61,491 nucleotides of DNA, from positions 1-61,491 of the forward strand of contig MVAQ01000120.1 in assembly GCA_014825775.1 (NCBI GenBank). Direction: 5' to 3'. This DNA is from Krasilnikovozyma curviuscula (taxonomy: Eukaryota; Basidiomycota; Tremellomycetes; Cystofilobasidiales; Mrakiaceae). The notes beneath the pieces were generated by a model that was given only the letters and a program-made list of their open reading frames with translations, was not told where the DNA came from and did no database searches. Of this stretch, positions 1 to 12,500 are shown one piece after another. The first letter of the stretch is position 1. The number at the start of each line of letters is the position of its first letter. The position numbers and the translations under genes are program-made.

Positions 1-1
1 G

Positions 2-160
2 GACTGGACGGTGGAGAACGGGTTGGGGAGACTGAGGAAGAACAAGAAGGCTGATAGGACGATTGTTCGAGTCGAGTGGGGCCCGAAGGGAAGAGGATAT
101 TTGAAGGAAGATGGAATCGAGAAAAGAAGAGCTCAGCTTCGAAGAAACCGGAACAAGCTA
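2..160 (+). CDS. possible 3' end of an unidentified gene (partial)
   Basis: Only frame 2 stays open from the left edge; frames 1 and 3 stop within about 55 nt. The reading is very basic and charged (runs of R, K and E) and could be the last part of a gene starting left of the window. The open frame continues to 487, but its character changes after about 160 and looks non-coding, so the true exon end is unknown. No family recognised. It could also be chance. Confidence 0.2.
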
Positions 161-959
161 ATGGCTACTTGTGCTCTTTCTTATTTTGATATTCACTTCC
201 ATCTCCTCTTCAAGCTTATCCAAAACGATAACATGAGCGCTCCTTTTGTTTTCTGTGTAACCAAATTCTCCTTTTCTCCAGCCGTTCAAGAGGAGGTGAT
301 CAGTAGAGGGACTACCGAACAAAGGCTGTCGACGAACGGTCCGGTTTACAAACGTTGCCAAAATGGCTCGTACACCGTATGGTATCATTCCAGATGGAAA
401 ATGAAAGCTTTTCTAGACTCCTGGTGCTGCGTTCTGCTCATCGAGCGAGTGACCTGTCACCTCACCCAACCCGTAGACCGACAGTGAATCAGGCCAAATC
501 AACAAGTGAAAGGCCACACAGCAGTGACGAAAGTATTTTGATAGGTTTGATTGTAGAACAAGGCCGCTGGCGTCTTCATATCAGTGTAGCGGTGTCTGTT
601 CAAATTGTGCTTCAGCATTCCAGTGCTCTCACTTCGCGTTCAGTTTTTGGAAACCCCTTATTCAACCTGAAGTCCACAAAACATGCATTATCTACACTTA
701 CAGAATTAATTACAGTTCTGTTGAACCAATCGTGCCGCAGCCGAGCTGGAACCTACCCAACGGCACCGATAATCAGCTACAGCGCCATCTTTCAAGCCTC
801 ATTCCGGCAGCAAGATCAGAAATTTCCAAGTTCAAACCTGCTAATATATGAGATTCAAATGCAGATTCCATCCCTAAAGGTTGAAGCAGGAAAAAGTTCC
901 TTTCGAATCATCCGAAAGAGGAAGATAATCAGATACGACGTGGATAACAAACAAAAAAA
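161..959. other. intergenic stretch, nothing recognised
   Basis: Overlapping short open frames occur on both strands, but none has splice-supported continuation or family resemblance. The longest plus-strand frame (355-1134) runs through the tRNA-Gly and is therefore spurious. I see no repeat or RNA structure here. Confidence 0.5.
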
Positions 960-1053
960 TGACTGGACCGGGAATCGAACCCGGGGCTGGCGCACGCAAG
1001 TGAAGAAGATCAACATATGGCAAGCGCCAATTTTACCACTAAACCACCCAGTC
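960..1053 (-). tRNA. tRNA-Gly(GCC), copy 1, with 23-nt intron
   Basis: Read on the minus strand it folds as a full cloverleaf: acceptor GACTGGG pairs with TCCAGTC, D arm GGTTTAGTGGTAAAA, anticodon stem GGCGC/GCGCC, T arm with the GGTTCGATTCC box B, discriminator A. Anticodon GCC follows TT in the loop. A 23-nt intron (995-1017) sits at the canonical place, one base 3' of the anticodon. A T run lies directly downstream as a Pol III terminator. The mature body is identical to the copies at 4245 and 15802. Confidence 0.93.
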
Positions 1054-1358
1054 CACTTATTTGTCCGAAAGCTTTTGAAAACTAGAACCGTTTTCCTTGA
1101 AGTGGTGGCGATGATTTTGTGCGGTTTGTTTTAAGTTAGAAGAGCATTTTCCAGCTTTTTGTTTTTGATCGTGAAGTAGACCGATTGAATTCACTCCAAA
1201 AGACCAGTAGAAGGTCGGTAACTACCTAGAGTCAGAAGCTCCCTATAACGGCGTGATTGATACTTTTGACTATCTTAGTTACTCCAAGTTCATTGCCACC
1301 GTCCACTTCGAGCTGCGAAAAGTTTCGTTCAAACTTCAGCTTTCTGAAGAAAAAGTGG

Positions 1359-3827
1359 ATGCTGAAGTGGTTTCTTTCAGGTTCAAATTCAACTTTAGTC
1401 TTTCCTCTCTCTACATCTTCAGTCCGCACCTCAGGTCCACTATTTCACTCCCGCTCATTAGTCTCGACAGTAGCAGCAATGTCTTCAACCCCTACTTCAG
1501 ATGGACCAGCCCATAAACGTCCCCGAACTAACGGAGGACCAAATAGAGGAGGATCTCGGGGTCGTGGGAATAGCGGTGGTTTCAGAGGACGAGGAGGTAC
1601 TCAGAGTGGTAGAGGTGGATTCGCTGGTGGACTAGATCGCCATGAGGTAGCCCAACCTGCTCATCATGTACGTGTCTTCTCGGAAATGGGCTTGTGATAA
1701 GAAACATCAAGCTGCTCGGAAGCTGGTCTCAGACATAAACTGACATTGGTTGGTTTTGCTTACAGGTTGCACCAGCTGAAATTAACATCCAGCCTGTCAT
1801 ACCCGTGGGCCCTTCCACTGCGACCCAGGCTCCTTTCTTGTCCGGATCCAGTCATCTCAGCGATAAGAAATTCAGTGATTTCCCAATCGGCACAGAGCTC
1901 ATCAGAAGGATCAAGTTTGAACACTGCACTGAAGGTTGGTCTAGTGTCGCTCGAGTACTAAGCCTGCAATATCTGACCAGATAACCTTTCCACGCTGGTA
2001 CGATATAGTGCAAGCACTTACTCTTGGACCTATTCTCGCTGGTGAAGACATCATGGCTCAAGCGAAGACTGGGACAGGAAAAACACTCGCCTTCCTGATC
2101 CCAGCAGTTCAAAGTCTTCTTGCCGGAAAACGTCCTCCAAAAGGACAGTCAACGATGCTGGTTCTATCACCAACTAGGGAACTCGCACTTCAAACTGCAG
2201 ATGCTGCACGCAAGTTGATCGAAGGAGTAGGTTGCGTTATCTTTGAGTACGGCCTTCTACAGTTGTGCTGACTCTCTGTCTCTTTCTAGACTGATATCGG
2301 CGTAACTACGTTGATTGGTGGTACCAATGTCCAGACAGACTTGAAGAACCTTGCCAACAAAAAATCCGATATCCTGATTGCTACTCCCGGTAGGACTTTA
2401 GACCTGATCGATAACTACAACTGCAAAGGCCGACTGGAAGGTATAAAGTTTTTGGTCCTCGATGAGGCTGATCAGTGAGTAGTCAAACTCTCTTACATTC
2501 CATCGGTGTCTAACACCGAATTTCACAGGCTCATGCAACAGGGCTTCCAAAGAGACATCCTCAGAATCAATGACTCTCTCCCATCTAGGCAAACTCACCC
2601 TCGTCAAACCTTATTCTTTTCCGCAACCATTCCCAATGACGTCAAGAAAGTAGCAGAAGCGGTCTTGCTCCATGGATATAAGAGCTTATCAACATTAAAG
2701 CCCGAAGATCAGCATACCCACAAAAGAGTCAACCAGAGATTTGCTTACGTTGAACCTTCTCTGATGCTGCCATTGGGACTGAAGCTTATCCAAGATGAGC
2801 AAAGATCTTCCCCTCAAGCATGGAAAAGTAAGTCCCTATGAGAGTTTTGTATATTGATGGCTGCTGATTACAATTTGCAACAATTTACAGTCATGTGTTT
2901 CTTGCCTACCGCTAGAGCAACCCAAATAGCAGCAGCAGTTTATGAGAAGGCCAACGTTGAGAATGTACTCTGCATCCATTCTCGTCTCAGCCAATCAGCT
3001 CGAACCAAAATTAACGAGGCTTTCCACCAAGCCAAGACAGGTATCCTTTTCTCGACCGACGTCAGTGCTCGTGGTATCGACATCCCAGGTGTAACTTTTG
3101 TCATTCAAATGAATGCTCCTGTTTCTGGAGATCAGTATCTCCATCGATTAGGACGAACTGCTCGAGCTGGTGCTGAAGGAAGTGGAACCTTGCTGCTGTG
3201 GCCGAACGAGAAGTTCTTCCTTCAGAACAAAGAAGTCAAGAACTTTGGGTTGTTGCCGATGGAAGGTGAAACTCCCAATCTTGCCAATCAGTTGGCTCTG
3301 GTGAATCAAGCGCTGGATAACATAGATGATGAACTGAAAAGTCAAGGTCAGTATCCCTAAGATAATTTTTGTACACTTACTGACGCTCTCTTCTGACCCT
3401 CTCTCAAGTCTACGGTGCGCATGTTGGGTACTTCAAGGGCAACGCTAAAGGAATGGGTTTCTCTCCAGAGGCACTTGTCTCTCATTCCAACGACTACGCC
3501 TTGAATATTCTTCGATACAAAGGAAATGGAGACGGTAGGACTCCTCCCCCAATGATGAAGCAAACTATTGGCAAGATGGGTCTCAAGGTCAGTGGTTGTA
3601 TTGCAGTTGTCGTTACAATCGTTGATGGGTCTATCTTTCTTTTTCTTCAGGGCGTTTCCGGCTTCAACATTGTTGCTGAACTGCCAGGTAAGTCCTCTGG
3701 TGGAGGAGGTGGTGGGGGAAGAGGAGGCCATGGAAGCGGTGGCAGAGGAGGAAAAGGAGGAAGAGGAGTAGCTGGTGGTCACCGCCCTCAAGGAGGTTCA
3801 TTCAGACGTCAAGGAAACGGAGAATAA
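1359..3827 (+). CDS. MSS116: DEAD-box RNA helicase, MSS116-like (mitochondrial)
   Basis: ATP-dependent RNA helicase. Eight exons join in frame: 1359-1667, 1766-1934, 2009-2226, 2290-2474, 2529-2827, 2891-3346, 3409-3587, 3651-3827 (663 aa). Seen: motif I AKTGTGKT, Ia PTRELAL, Ib TPGR, II DEAD (split by an intron), [18 protein letters not shown], and a glycine/arginine-rich C-terminus. The part after the helicase core resembles Mss116/Cyt-19 helicases, which act on group I/II introns and translation in mitochondria. The first in-frame ATG (1359) gives 40 residues with no acidic residue and several K/R, like a matrix presequence. A second ATG at 1479 would start an RGG-rich form, so both products are possible. 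A nuclear or nucleolar DEAD-box role is the alternative. Confidence 0.85.
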
Positions 3828-4244
3828 GAAAGAAAAAGAAAAGAAGCGGGTAAGTTTGACTGCATTCATATTCTTGCCGTTACAATGCTAACGCCGACTT
3901 CTTTCCTCCAGTAGAGAAACTCGCCATATTAGACACTTCATAAATGCTGTATTCTTTGAGCATACCCCTACTAGAAGCATCATGATATCCTACTTTATAT
4001 TTCATTTCTGTATTCCTGCTTGACATTTCTTACGGGGCCGTAAACTAAGATTTTGCAAAACAAAGACATCAGTCAGCGGGGGAGCATTCATTTAAAGCTG
4101 ATTGGCATCCATATCTTTCCACCATTCTGTTTGTTCTACATTACTTGAAGATGTAATATGATTGAATGAGATGAACAACATGAGGAAATCCTGAAAAGTG
4201 ATTTATTTGGTATTATTTTTGCTTCTGACACCCACAACATCCAA
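3828..4244 (+). other. 3' region of the helicase gene, with a probable 3'-UTR intron
   Basis: A GTAAGT donor at 3850, a TGCTAAC branch-like site and a CTCCAG acceptor at 3911 define a good 62-nt intron that begins 23 nt after the stop codon. Beyond it the sequence is AT-rich 3' UTR and intergenic DNA, with nothing further recognised. Confidence 0.5.
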
Positions 4245-4339
4245 GACTGGGTGGTTTAGTGGTAAAATTGGCGCTTGCCATATGTTGGATCTTCTCCACT
4301 TGCGTGCGCCAGCCCCGGGTTCGATTCCCGGTCCAGTCA
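4245..4339 (+). tRNA. tRNA-Gly(GCC), copy 2, with 24-nt intron
   Basis: Same mature cloverleaf as copy 1, base for base, with the GCC anticodon and box B GGTTCGATTCC. The intron (4281-4304) is 24 nt and differs from copies 1 and 3 by a one-base insertion and a substitution. A TTTT run follows the discriminator A. Confidence 0.93.
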
Positions 4340-4606
4340 TTTTATTGTTTAATTATGCTAGCTGCATAATTTTTCTTTTTTTTTCTTCCAAATACCACTT
4401 TCTGTAGTAGGCATTTTTCTTTTACTACTTCATTTTACATCAACCGTCAAGTTCAAAAACCATCAATTTGTACAACATATTTCAGCCAAAGCAAAATTTC
4501 CACCCAAAACCCTATGACCGTGTATCTAAGGAATCTACTGTCCATCTAGCGACCATCAAGTTCTCCTCACTGGAAGATCGACACTTTCGTCTCCTCTCTC
4601 TCCTAC
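4340..4606. other. intergenic between tRNA-Gly and the HIS6 3' end
   Basis: AT-rich with T runs. The small plus-strand open frame starting near 4468 is antisense to the last HIS6 exon and is not supported. Confidence 0.5.
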
Positions 4607-5928
4607 TCAAGCTGCAAATCCAGCCGCAACATTCTCCCTTCGACTTCTTTTCGATAACTCGACCAGCTCATCGAACTTCACTTTGTTCCCACCGAAGATA
4701 TCCAGAGCGGACCCGTATGTCAAGTCCACTTTGCCGTTCGAAAGATTGGATACAAGCTCAAGGTCTGATAGCGCTCGGGCACCACCTGCGTATGTCGTGG
4801 GGATCGATACCCATTCTCCAAGTTCTAGAGCAGGTTAGGTGGTCAATTTGACATGAAACCCAGCGTCAGGCTAAATAATGTGACTGACTAATAACGAGTT
4901 CCTCATCCACTCCTTGGCAAAGCCCTTCCACGTCGGCAGCATGTATTAAAAATTCACTGAAGTAAAAAAGTGAGCGGCAAAAGCGTCAGTGAGAAGAAAC
5001 GGGGCGAAATGAGTAGTAGGGGGGCTCTCACCTGCAGTACTCGGAAAACAAGTCCAAAGATTCTAATAAAACGAACAAGCTGGATAAGTACAGGCCAGAG
5101 CTGTCGAAAAAATAGTGAGTGAAACGAACCTTTGTTGACCTCCATGTCCGTCAAGTCCCTCCACTTGTTCATCGCGACGATCCACTTGTCACCTCGTTTT
5201 CGACAGCTAGTGCCAGAAATGGACAATAGTGTTAGCAGGTGTTAGAGCCAGAAATAGGACTACAAGTGTGGTGTGAGCTTACCTAACATCCACGACAAGC
5301 TTATCTTTGCCAACCAGTTTCGACAGCGCCTTCAAACGGTCGAGCGCAAACTTAGACGATGGGAATAGATATGAAGTAACAATGACCTAGTGAAAGGGGG
5401 TTCAGTTCGGTGTTAGTTAGACTTCGCAATTCCCAGAAGGAAGTGATTAGATTGCTAACCTTGCTAGCGCCATTCTCCAGCCACTCCACAGCATTGGCTT
5501 CAGTGATACCACCACCAATCTGTAGATGTCCTGTGGAATTATAGAAGTTATAAGCACTTATTAACATTATGGTGACAGACTCAATACGAAACTTACCTCT
5601 CCAAGCTGCTACCGCCGACTTGGCAGCCTCCTCGTTCCCAGGACCAAGCTTGATAACATGTCCACCTTCTAGACTATGGATTTGATATAGATCTGCAAAG
5701 GATGAGGGCGATTTACTACGTGAACAGCGCCGTCCAGCCGATGTCAACGTAAAAGGGCAAGTGAGGATCCAGTTTCACAGATAATTGAATGGGCTCTTCT
5801 ACTTACGTCGATGTAAAATTCGTCTTGAGCTGGTCTGGTCTGTCAGAATCTAGGGTTCCGCCAACAATCTGGACGACTGAGCCTGAGTGAAGGTCTATAC
5901 ACGGCCTGAAGAGTGATTTTCTCGACAT
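4607..5928 (-). CDS. HIS6: phosphoribosylformimino-AICAR ribotide isomerase (histidine biosynthesis)
   Basis: Catalyses the fourth step of histidine synthesis, isomerising ProFAR to PRFAR in the cytosol. Eight exons: 5928-5807, 5715-5597, 5530-5460, 5386-5283, 5206-5130, 5062-5032 (31 nt), 4956-4889, 4824-4607; total 269 aa, near the yeast length. Recognisable blocks: [17 protein letters not shown] at the N-terminus with the catalytic Asp, [39 protein letters not shown] with the second acid, TYAGGA and [12 protein letters not shown]. All junctions keep phase. Only this ATG gives the conserved start. Confidence 0.95.
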
Positions 5929-6416
5929 TTCCTGAGGTGAAAACCAACTTGCTGGTGTGGGCCCAATACTGCGATTTTGGCCTCCAAACAAACGGTGTTC
6001 CGTTAAAATTCGGAAGTGGAATCCAGTCAAGAGGGTAGTTGGACTCACTCCAGGAAAAATAACTAGAGCACTTGAAGGTAGAGGCAACAAAGCTTGCTTC
6101 TTCGCGGTCGATCGCAGTTTTGTGGTGCAAAACCTGAAAACGGCATCTTCTGAACTCTTCCAATGTTCCATTTGTCATTGTCAAAGAAAACCCCGGATTC
6201 GACGTCTGTATGGGGTTAATCCCGTGAGGGCAGGCATCAATGGCCCACATTTTCATACTGAACTCTTCGATTCAAGGTCGAGCGCGCGGGGTAAGGCAAA
6301 CCACCAGCACCCCTGAATCTCTCAGGGGACGCTTGCCAGGGGACTTCTCTTACTTCCAACCATCATCATCTGATATTTCTCTCAGAGCATCGCTGAACCA
6401 GTTGATACTCTAAGCC
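5929..6416. promoter_or_regulatory. shared divergent promoter region, HIS6 / sorting nexin
   Basis: About 490 nt between two divergent start codons. Open frames on both strands exist here but show no family match or splice support. I see no clear TATA box and no obvious Gcn4-type site that I would defend. Confidence 0.4.
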
Positions 6417-9127
6417 ATGGCGCCGGAGATCCCTTCTCGAGCCACGAAACCAGTCGGGTTCGATACCAGCCAACGGATCAGCAACTTATTCTCATTTTTG
6501 CCAGCTACTCCAGCAACTAATCTTTCCGATTCAGAAGACGGGAAGGAATGCAACACGAGAACTGGGAGTGATTCAGATGGAGAAGATAGCTCTGAGGGTG
6601 GTGATGCTACTCCAGGGGCTTCTGAGTCAGCGAGAGCTCTATCTCAACCAAAGAAAGCTTGGATGCTTTATGATTTTGAAGGTGTAGAGACCAATGGGGA
6701 ACTGTAAGAAGGTTGTCATTCCTAAATTATTGCGCATACACTGCACAACTCATGAACGTTTGGATTTAGACGACTGACAGCGAGGACACCACTACTCGTC
6801 ATTCACCCCATTTATCCTCCTTCTCCGCCAGAACTATTTGGAAGCCCCGAGACTCTTGCAGACAGAATTACCTCTGGCTGGTTATTGGCACTTGACGTAT
6901 CCACCGGCATTAGAGGTTTGGTTCCTCAATCGTACATTTCTGTGAGCTGTCTTTTACTTTCTTCCACAAGATTGACTGCATCGACTAACGTTTGTCCTCT
7001 TCAAGTACACTCCATTACCTCACCTTCCAGTCTCAGCGCCGCCTCGGTTGTTGCCTCAACAAACCGGGTCAAAACATCAGTCCCTGCGCGAAGGTCTACT
7101 GAAAGGCAGAGCGTTGAACCGATTCTCAACTTTCGTCACATCTGGTGCTGAATCCTACATCCTGAATGGAACCGTACCACCTTTGTCCCTAATAAGAAAG
7201 AATGAAGAGCTGCCATCAGCTTCAACTGCTGCATCGACTGATCAGGAAGAGGAGGAAATGGGGGCTGAAGTCCATAGCGGTGTGGGAGAATCAGATACTC
7301 ACTATATTTCAGATGGTCCATCCTGGAGGGCTAAATCAGCCCCTTTTCAAGTAAGGGTACATTCGCCATCAAAACGCAAATCACACGTCGGCCTCACAGA
7401 GTTCATCATCTACCTCGTCACGTCAACCTTTCCCACCACAAACGGCTCAACACCTGTGGAAATTACCGTCGAACGTCGCTTCTCAAATTTTGTCTCACTG
7501 TCTCAGCTCATAGGGAAGAAGTTTCCTGGTCTCGCTCTCCCACCTCTACCAGAGAAGGTCTACGTTGGTCGTTTTGGAGAAGGATTCATCGAAGCGCGAC
7601 GAGGCGAGTTAGAGAGGTGGCTAGCGAGGGTGGTCAGACATCCAGTGGTGAGATACTCTGATGCCATTGTTGGGTTTTTCAGCTGTGAATCAGAAGGCGA
7701 GTGGAAGAGGTTAGCACCTGCTCTGGCGGAAAGTCCAGTCGTTGGTCCGCTCTTCTACGCGAATGTCTTCCATCCAGAGTTCAACTTGGATATTGAGGAT
7801 GCTACGTCACAGATGGAGAGGTTTGTGGTATATGTGAAGGCAGTTGCAAAGAGTGTCGAGTCGCTTCGTGCAGTGCAGAGCAGAGGCAGACAAATAATGA
7901 GGGGTAAACGACGTCTACTGCGGTTGATGTCACATTCCTCTAATTATGTCTTCTATTACCACCATTAGACTCCGCGAACCATCATAAGTCACTGGCTCTC
8001 GCTCTGACTGCCCTCATTACATCAAAGCCTTCCAGTCCCAACTCCTTAATGTCTCACCCAGGCCTAATACCTCCATCACCACCCACCTCGTTATTGGCTT
8101 CCATCGTAGAGCCAGATCAAGCGCATGACAGGGTTTGGTGTTGGCATGAGAGCTGTTTGGAATGCAAGAAGTTGACGAAAGGGATCAGAACATTGGCTGA
8201 GACGCTGGCAGAGGTCAGTGAGATCGAGGCTGAACAAGTGAGTTTTCTTCGTATGAGTGCTCCAAGGAACGTTGATTTAAACCTTTCCTTCCAGGCCAAG
8301 ATAACAACTCTCAGGATATCCGAAGCACTCAAAGACGTCGCCCATCCTGACTTGCTGTACGCACCTGTGATCGAAACCCATCGTGACACTCTCACGCGGT
8401 ATGCGGATGTCAACACAGAGCTAGATCTCGACAGCGAATCACTTAATAGAAACAAGGAGGAATTTAGGGAGAGTATGGTTGAAGGTGCCGGTAGAGCAGC
8501 CGTCGAGATGGCGGAGAGATGTGAGACTGTCTTGAACAGCACAATGAGGTGAGCTTTGTTGTACCCATTAGTCTCCTTACCATACTCAGTATAAATGGAT
8601 AGTAGGACTGACCTTTTTGCAGTGAAACAAGTCACTATCACGATACAAAGAACGAGGACTTCAAAGTGCTCGCGACAACTTATCTGGATGGCGAGATCGC
8701 TCACTTGAAAAAGAAACTTGCAGCATTGGAGGGTGCCAGAGAAGTCTTCGAAAAGGAAAGGTATGATTCTCTTTCTGATAAGGAAGAGAATCAGGAAACA
8801 AATACCAAAGCTGGTTCGTCGTCGAGGCTGAACTTGGAAAAGGAGTTGGAGGAGTCAATGGGCGGTTATCACTTGAGCGTCGGTTCCCTCACCCAACCTA
8901 CTCCATCAGTGTATGTGAGTCGATGTGTTTTACGTCTCTTCTCCTAACTGTGCGAAGCTTCGCCGACCCACTGATGTATTTGCTGTTCTCGACAGGACTC
9001 GAGCTTGATCAGACCAGTTTCAGCAGCGGCGTCAGTGCTGGGAGGAAGTTTGCTAGGAGGAAGTTCTATCTTTATCCCTGGACTCTCGCAGGGTGGGAAT
9101 GGGAGACTTTCAGGATGGTTTTGGTGA
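6417..9127 (+). CDS. SH3-PX-BAR sorting nexin (SNX9/18/33-like)
   Basis: Seven exons: 6417-6703, 6770-6941, 7006-7903, 7969-8237, 8295-8548, 8623-8914, 8996-9127 (767 aa). Residues 1-75 are acidic and disordered. An SH3 domain follows (about 78-152, starting WMLYDFEG and ending near GLVPQSYIS). A PX domain lies at about 265-385 with the phosphoinositide-binding features RRFSNF, PPLPEK and RRGELERWL. A long helical coiled-coil region to about 720 fits a BAR module, and a Gly/Ser-rich tail follows. This order matches membrane-remodelling nexins that link PI3P-rich membrane, curvature and SH3 partners in endocytosis. Bem1 is unlikely because the order and SH3 number differ. The last junction (8914/8996) rests on splice sites alone. 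Confidence 0.85.
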
Positions 9128-9549
9128 TAGCGAGATGCACTGTTAAATCGCACATTGCACGTAATCCAATGCACAACGTTCTGTTTCTTTCTGAGCCATT
9201 TAAACCACATTACCCTTTCCTCCCTAGCATAAATATACTACCGCAGATATTATTGTACACAAGGGACGAAATCAATAGAAAAAAGGTCGAAAAAATGAGA
9301 AATTCAGCCATGCCGTCACGCGCATTCTGGACTTGACTTTACCCTTCAACGGCTGCTCCCTCTATCACTAGAGCTTAGGAGCCAGATCTCCCCTCAAGGT
9401 AAGCCACTGCATGTTAGAATGCTAGAGTATTCTGAGGGGCAGTCGTCAGAAATCACACGTCTCAGCCCCTGTTCTACAGGGAACTGGACTCTTTCAATCT
9501 CCCCCAAGGCAAGAGTTGCTGACCCTTTCCACTTCCTTTGAACTGGTAG
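9128..9549. other. intergenic, nexin 3' end to PBP1 promoter
   Basis: 3' UTR of the nexin followed by the short upstream region of PBP1. No structured element or gene recognised. Confidence 0.4.
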
Positions 9550-12500
9550 ATGGCAACGACGGCCAGTCGAGCGAAGCCTAAGCGCACCGACACTGGTGGT
9601 TCTGGTGCAGCGACACCGGGAGGAGGAGCAGGAGGAGGGAGTGGTCCTAATGGCAGGTGAGAAGGCTTCTTTACCATTGCCTGGTCTTATCAATGGCCCC
9701 TGTCCACCTGCTGTATGTATTATCTGCTGACTATTGCCTTGCTGCCTTGCTGTTGTACTGGGGACCCTTTTCGTTGTCCTTGAAAAGGCGCGGTAGTTGG
9801 AGAGGCCCAAATACACCTGTACAAGGCATTTCTTCTAATCAGAAGGACATTCCTTCCAAGTCTTCTACACCAGCACCACTAGTAGCAGCGTCCTCTCCAG
9901 CCCCCTCAGCGTCTGCATCAACGAAGCCTTCAAGCGAAATCACTTCAGATCCAGCCATCGTGAGCGCTGTTCGTCCTCCTAATCAGGCTGCGTCGAAGGA
10001 GAAGGATGGAAAACCAAAGACTGAGGTCAGTCTAGGCTATCTTCGTGGCCCGTTCTTAGCCTGAAGGGCGTATACTGACTTTATAACACTCTTTCTGAAA
10101 CGATAGGACAACCAGGGCAAGCCTACCGATCCCACTATAGCGGAATACTCACGTCTGACGGTAAGCCCACAACCCGCACCAATCGTTTTCTTCACTTCCA
10201 CTCACTCGGCACTGCATTTCAAATTTACGCCTTCACAGAATTCAAAGGTGACTGTCACTCTGAGTGCTGCTGCTGGCTCGAAGTCGTATGAAGGTACTCT
10301 CGAATCTGTCAAAGGAGGACCAAAACTCCTTACTCTGAGGCTAGTGAGAGAAGTGGGTGCCATTGGTGCTGGAGTAGAACGAGAGAAGACTTTCAGTTTG
10401 AAAGATGTCGTCGAGGTCAAGTCTGGAGTTCGTAATGGTGCCAACGGAGATTCTTCTAACGGCAGTAGGAATGGTCGAGAAGGTATGTACCTTCATTTTC
10501 TCCTCGCTCCGATTTGGCTTCGATTCTTGATATCTCTCTAACTCTTATTTCTAACTTGTTTTTGTTTTGTTGAATGTGGTGTTTTTCAGGCTTCAGAACC
10601 GACAGTGACATCTCTGGAACAGCATTTGGTCGAGAGCGTGTCCTCACTCCTTGGGCTGACACACACACACCAGCTGCTTCAGCTTCACCAGCCCCTTCTG
10701 CTCGCTCAACGGATGCAGACACCTTTGGATCTTCTTCGAGCGGGAAATGGGACCAGTTTGCAGCCAATGAGCAGAGATTCGGCGTCAAGTCTGACTTCGA
10801 GGAGGAACTTTACACCACTAAGTTGGATAGAAGTGGAGCTGACTATAAAGATAGAGAGAGAAAGGCTGCAGCCCTTGCAGCTGAAATCAACGGTGTGAGT
10901 CTCAACATTACCTGTCTTTGCTTTGTCATTTGCTGAGATTCTGCATGCCATGCTCTTTCCGTAACACAGACGGCTGCTACCAACTCCCACATTGCCGAAG
11001 AAAGGGGACAAATCAATGCCAAGGACTTTAATGACTTAGGTGAAGAAGACAAATACTCGGGAGTCGTCCGAGCGCCGAACGCTTATGTTCCACCGAACGC
11101 TCGTCGAGCTGCAGGAGGTCCGATCCCAGTGACGCCAACAAACAAAGCTCTCTCTAGGCCATCATTTGCTGCAGCTGCAGCTGGAGGGAGTCATACCGCT
11201 CCAGCTGTGCCGCGAGCTTCTTTGAATTCCCCAGCGTCAGCCGCCCCGTCGCCTTCACCTGCTCCAGCGTCACTTGGAATGGCCCGAAGCAGCTCCTCAA
11301 ACGTTCCAGCTGTTACCAAGGTTGATGTGCCGGTGGTCTCCGCCGAAGAGAAGGATGTCAGCGCGCTTCCTACCGTGAAGCTACCTGCCAGTGCTACTCA
11401 GGCTGATGGTGCTGCTCCTGTAAGTTTCCTGCACATTGCGTGCTTCTTTTTTTTTATGATACCTAACTTTGGCTGAATTTATTCTTGAAAGATCCCCGCT
11501 CATTCTGCTTTCCAAAACTTTGTGAAGACGGAAGCTCAACGAATGGAAAACAAGAAGAAGCAGCTGGCGCAAAAGACTCAGGTTGAAAAGGAAAAGAAGT
11601 TGAAGGAGCTTCAGCACGAGAAGGAGAACAAACTTAAGGAACTTAAGCAGTTTGGTCAGGAGTTCAAGGTTTGTTGCGAATCTTTTCTTAGGTTCTTAAG
11701 TGATACGCACTTCGAATGCTGACGCCATTTCCAAATTTCCTTGGGCTCGCACTTGCGCTTTAGCTGGTGACGCCCATACCTCAGGATCTTGTTCCTATTC
11801 TTGCCAAGGACAGCGATAAGCAAAAAGCCATAGTGGAAAAGGCTCAATCTGATGCCGTCTCTGCTCTGAACCGATCACCAGTCACTCCGGGTAAACCTTC
11901 CTCACAAATTCCTCCTACAAGCTTTGCCAATCGTCACAAACTTCTGGCTCAAGATCCTATACCACCAGCTAATATTAAGCAGAGAATTCCGATGAATATT
12001 CAAGATATTCCTCCTTTCAAGGCCAACGTTCCAACAAAGTCAGACTCACCTGCCAAACCTGCCAACACCAACCTTCCTTCTGCTGAATCTCCAGCTTTAG
12101 TAGCTGCTTCTGTTGTTCCTGCTGCTGCCCCACCAACGAGCTCCACTAAGTTGAATGTCAATGCTCCAAGCTTTGTCTTCAAGCCAAACCCTAAAGCTGC
12201 TGCATTCAAACCTTCAGGCAGTGCGCTTTCTCCATCCCCCCGAGTTCCTGTCAAAGATATGGTGCGTTGCCTGGCCCTTTATTTAACAATGCTACTTTAT
12301 ACTGATCCTTGTGCGGGGTCGGCTACCTTTCCCACCTTTTCTTAGCCTCTTTCTCCAAGCCCTTCAGTTACAGTTCCTCAACAGACCTCTCCTCTTACTA
12401 ACAACGCTGCGCCAGCTCAGCCTGAAGTAACCATGAATCCCTTTTTCCGAGACAAGCTCCCTCGAAAGGCTCATGGAGTGGGTATGATCAATGTGAGGGA

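Noticed and set aside
355..1134. Longest open frame near the left edge as a gene
   Set aside because: It reads through the tRNA-Gly on the opposite strand and shows no protein-like composition or family resemblance.
5957..6316. Plus-strand frame in the HIS6/nexin promoter as a gene
   Set aside because: Overlaps minus-strand frames of equal length, has no splice continuation, and lies where a promoter is expected.
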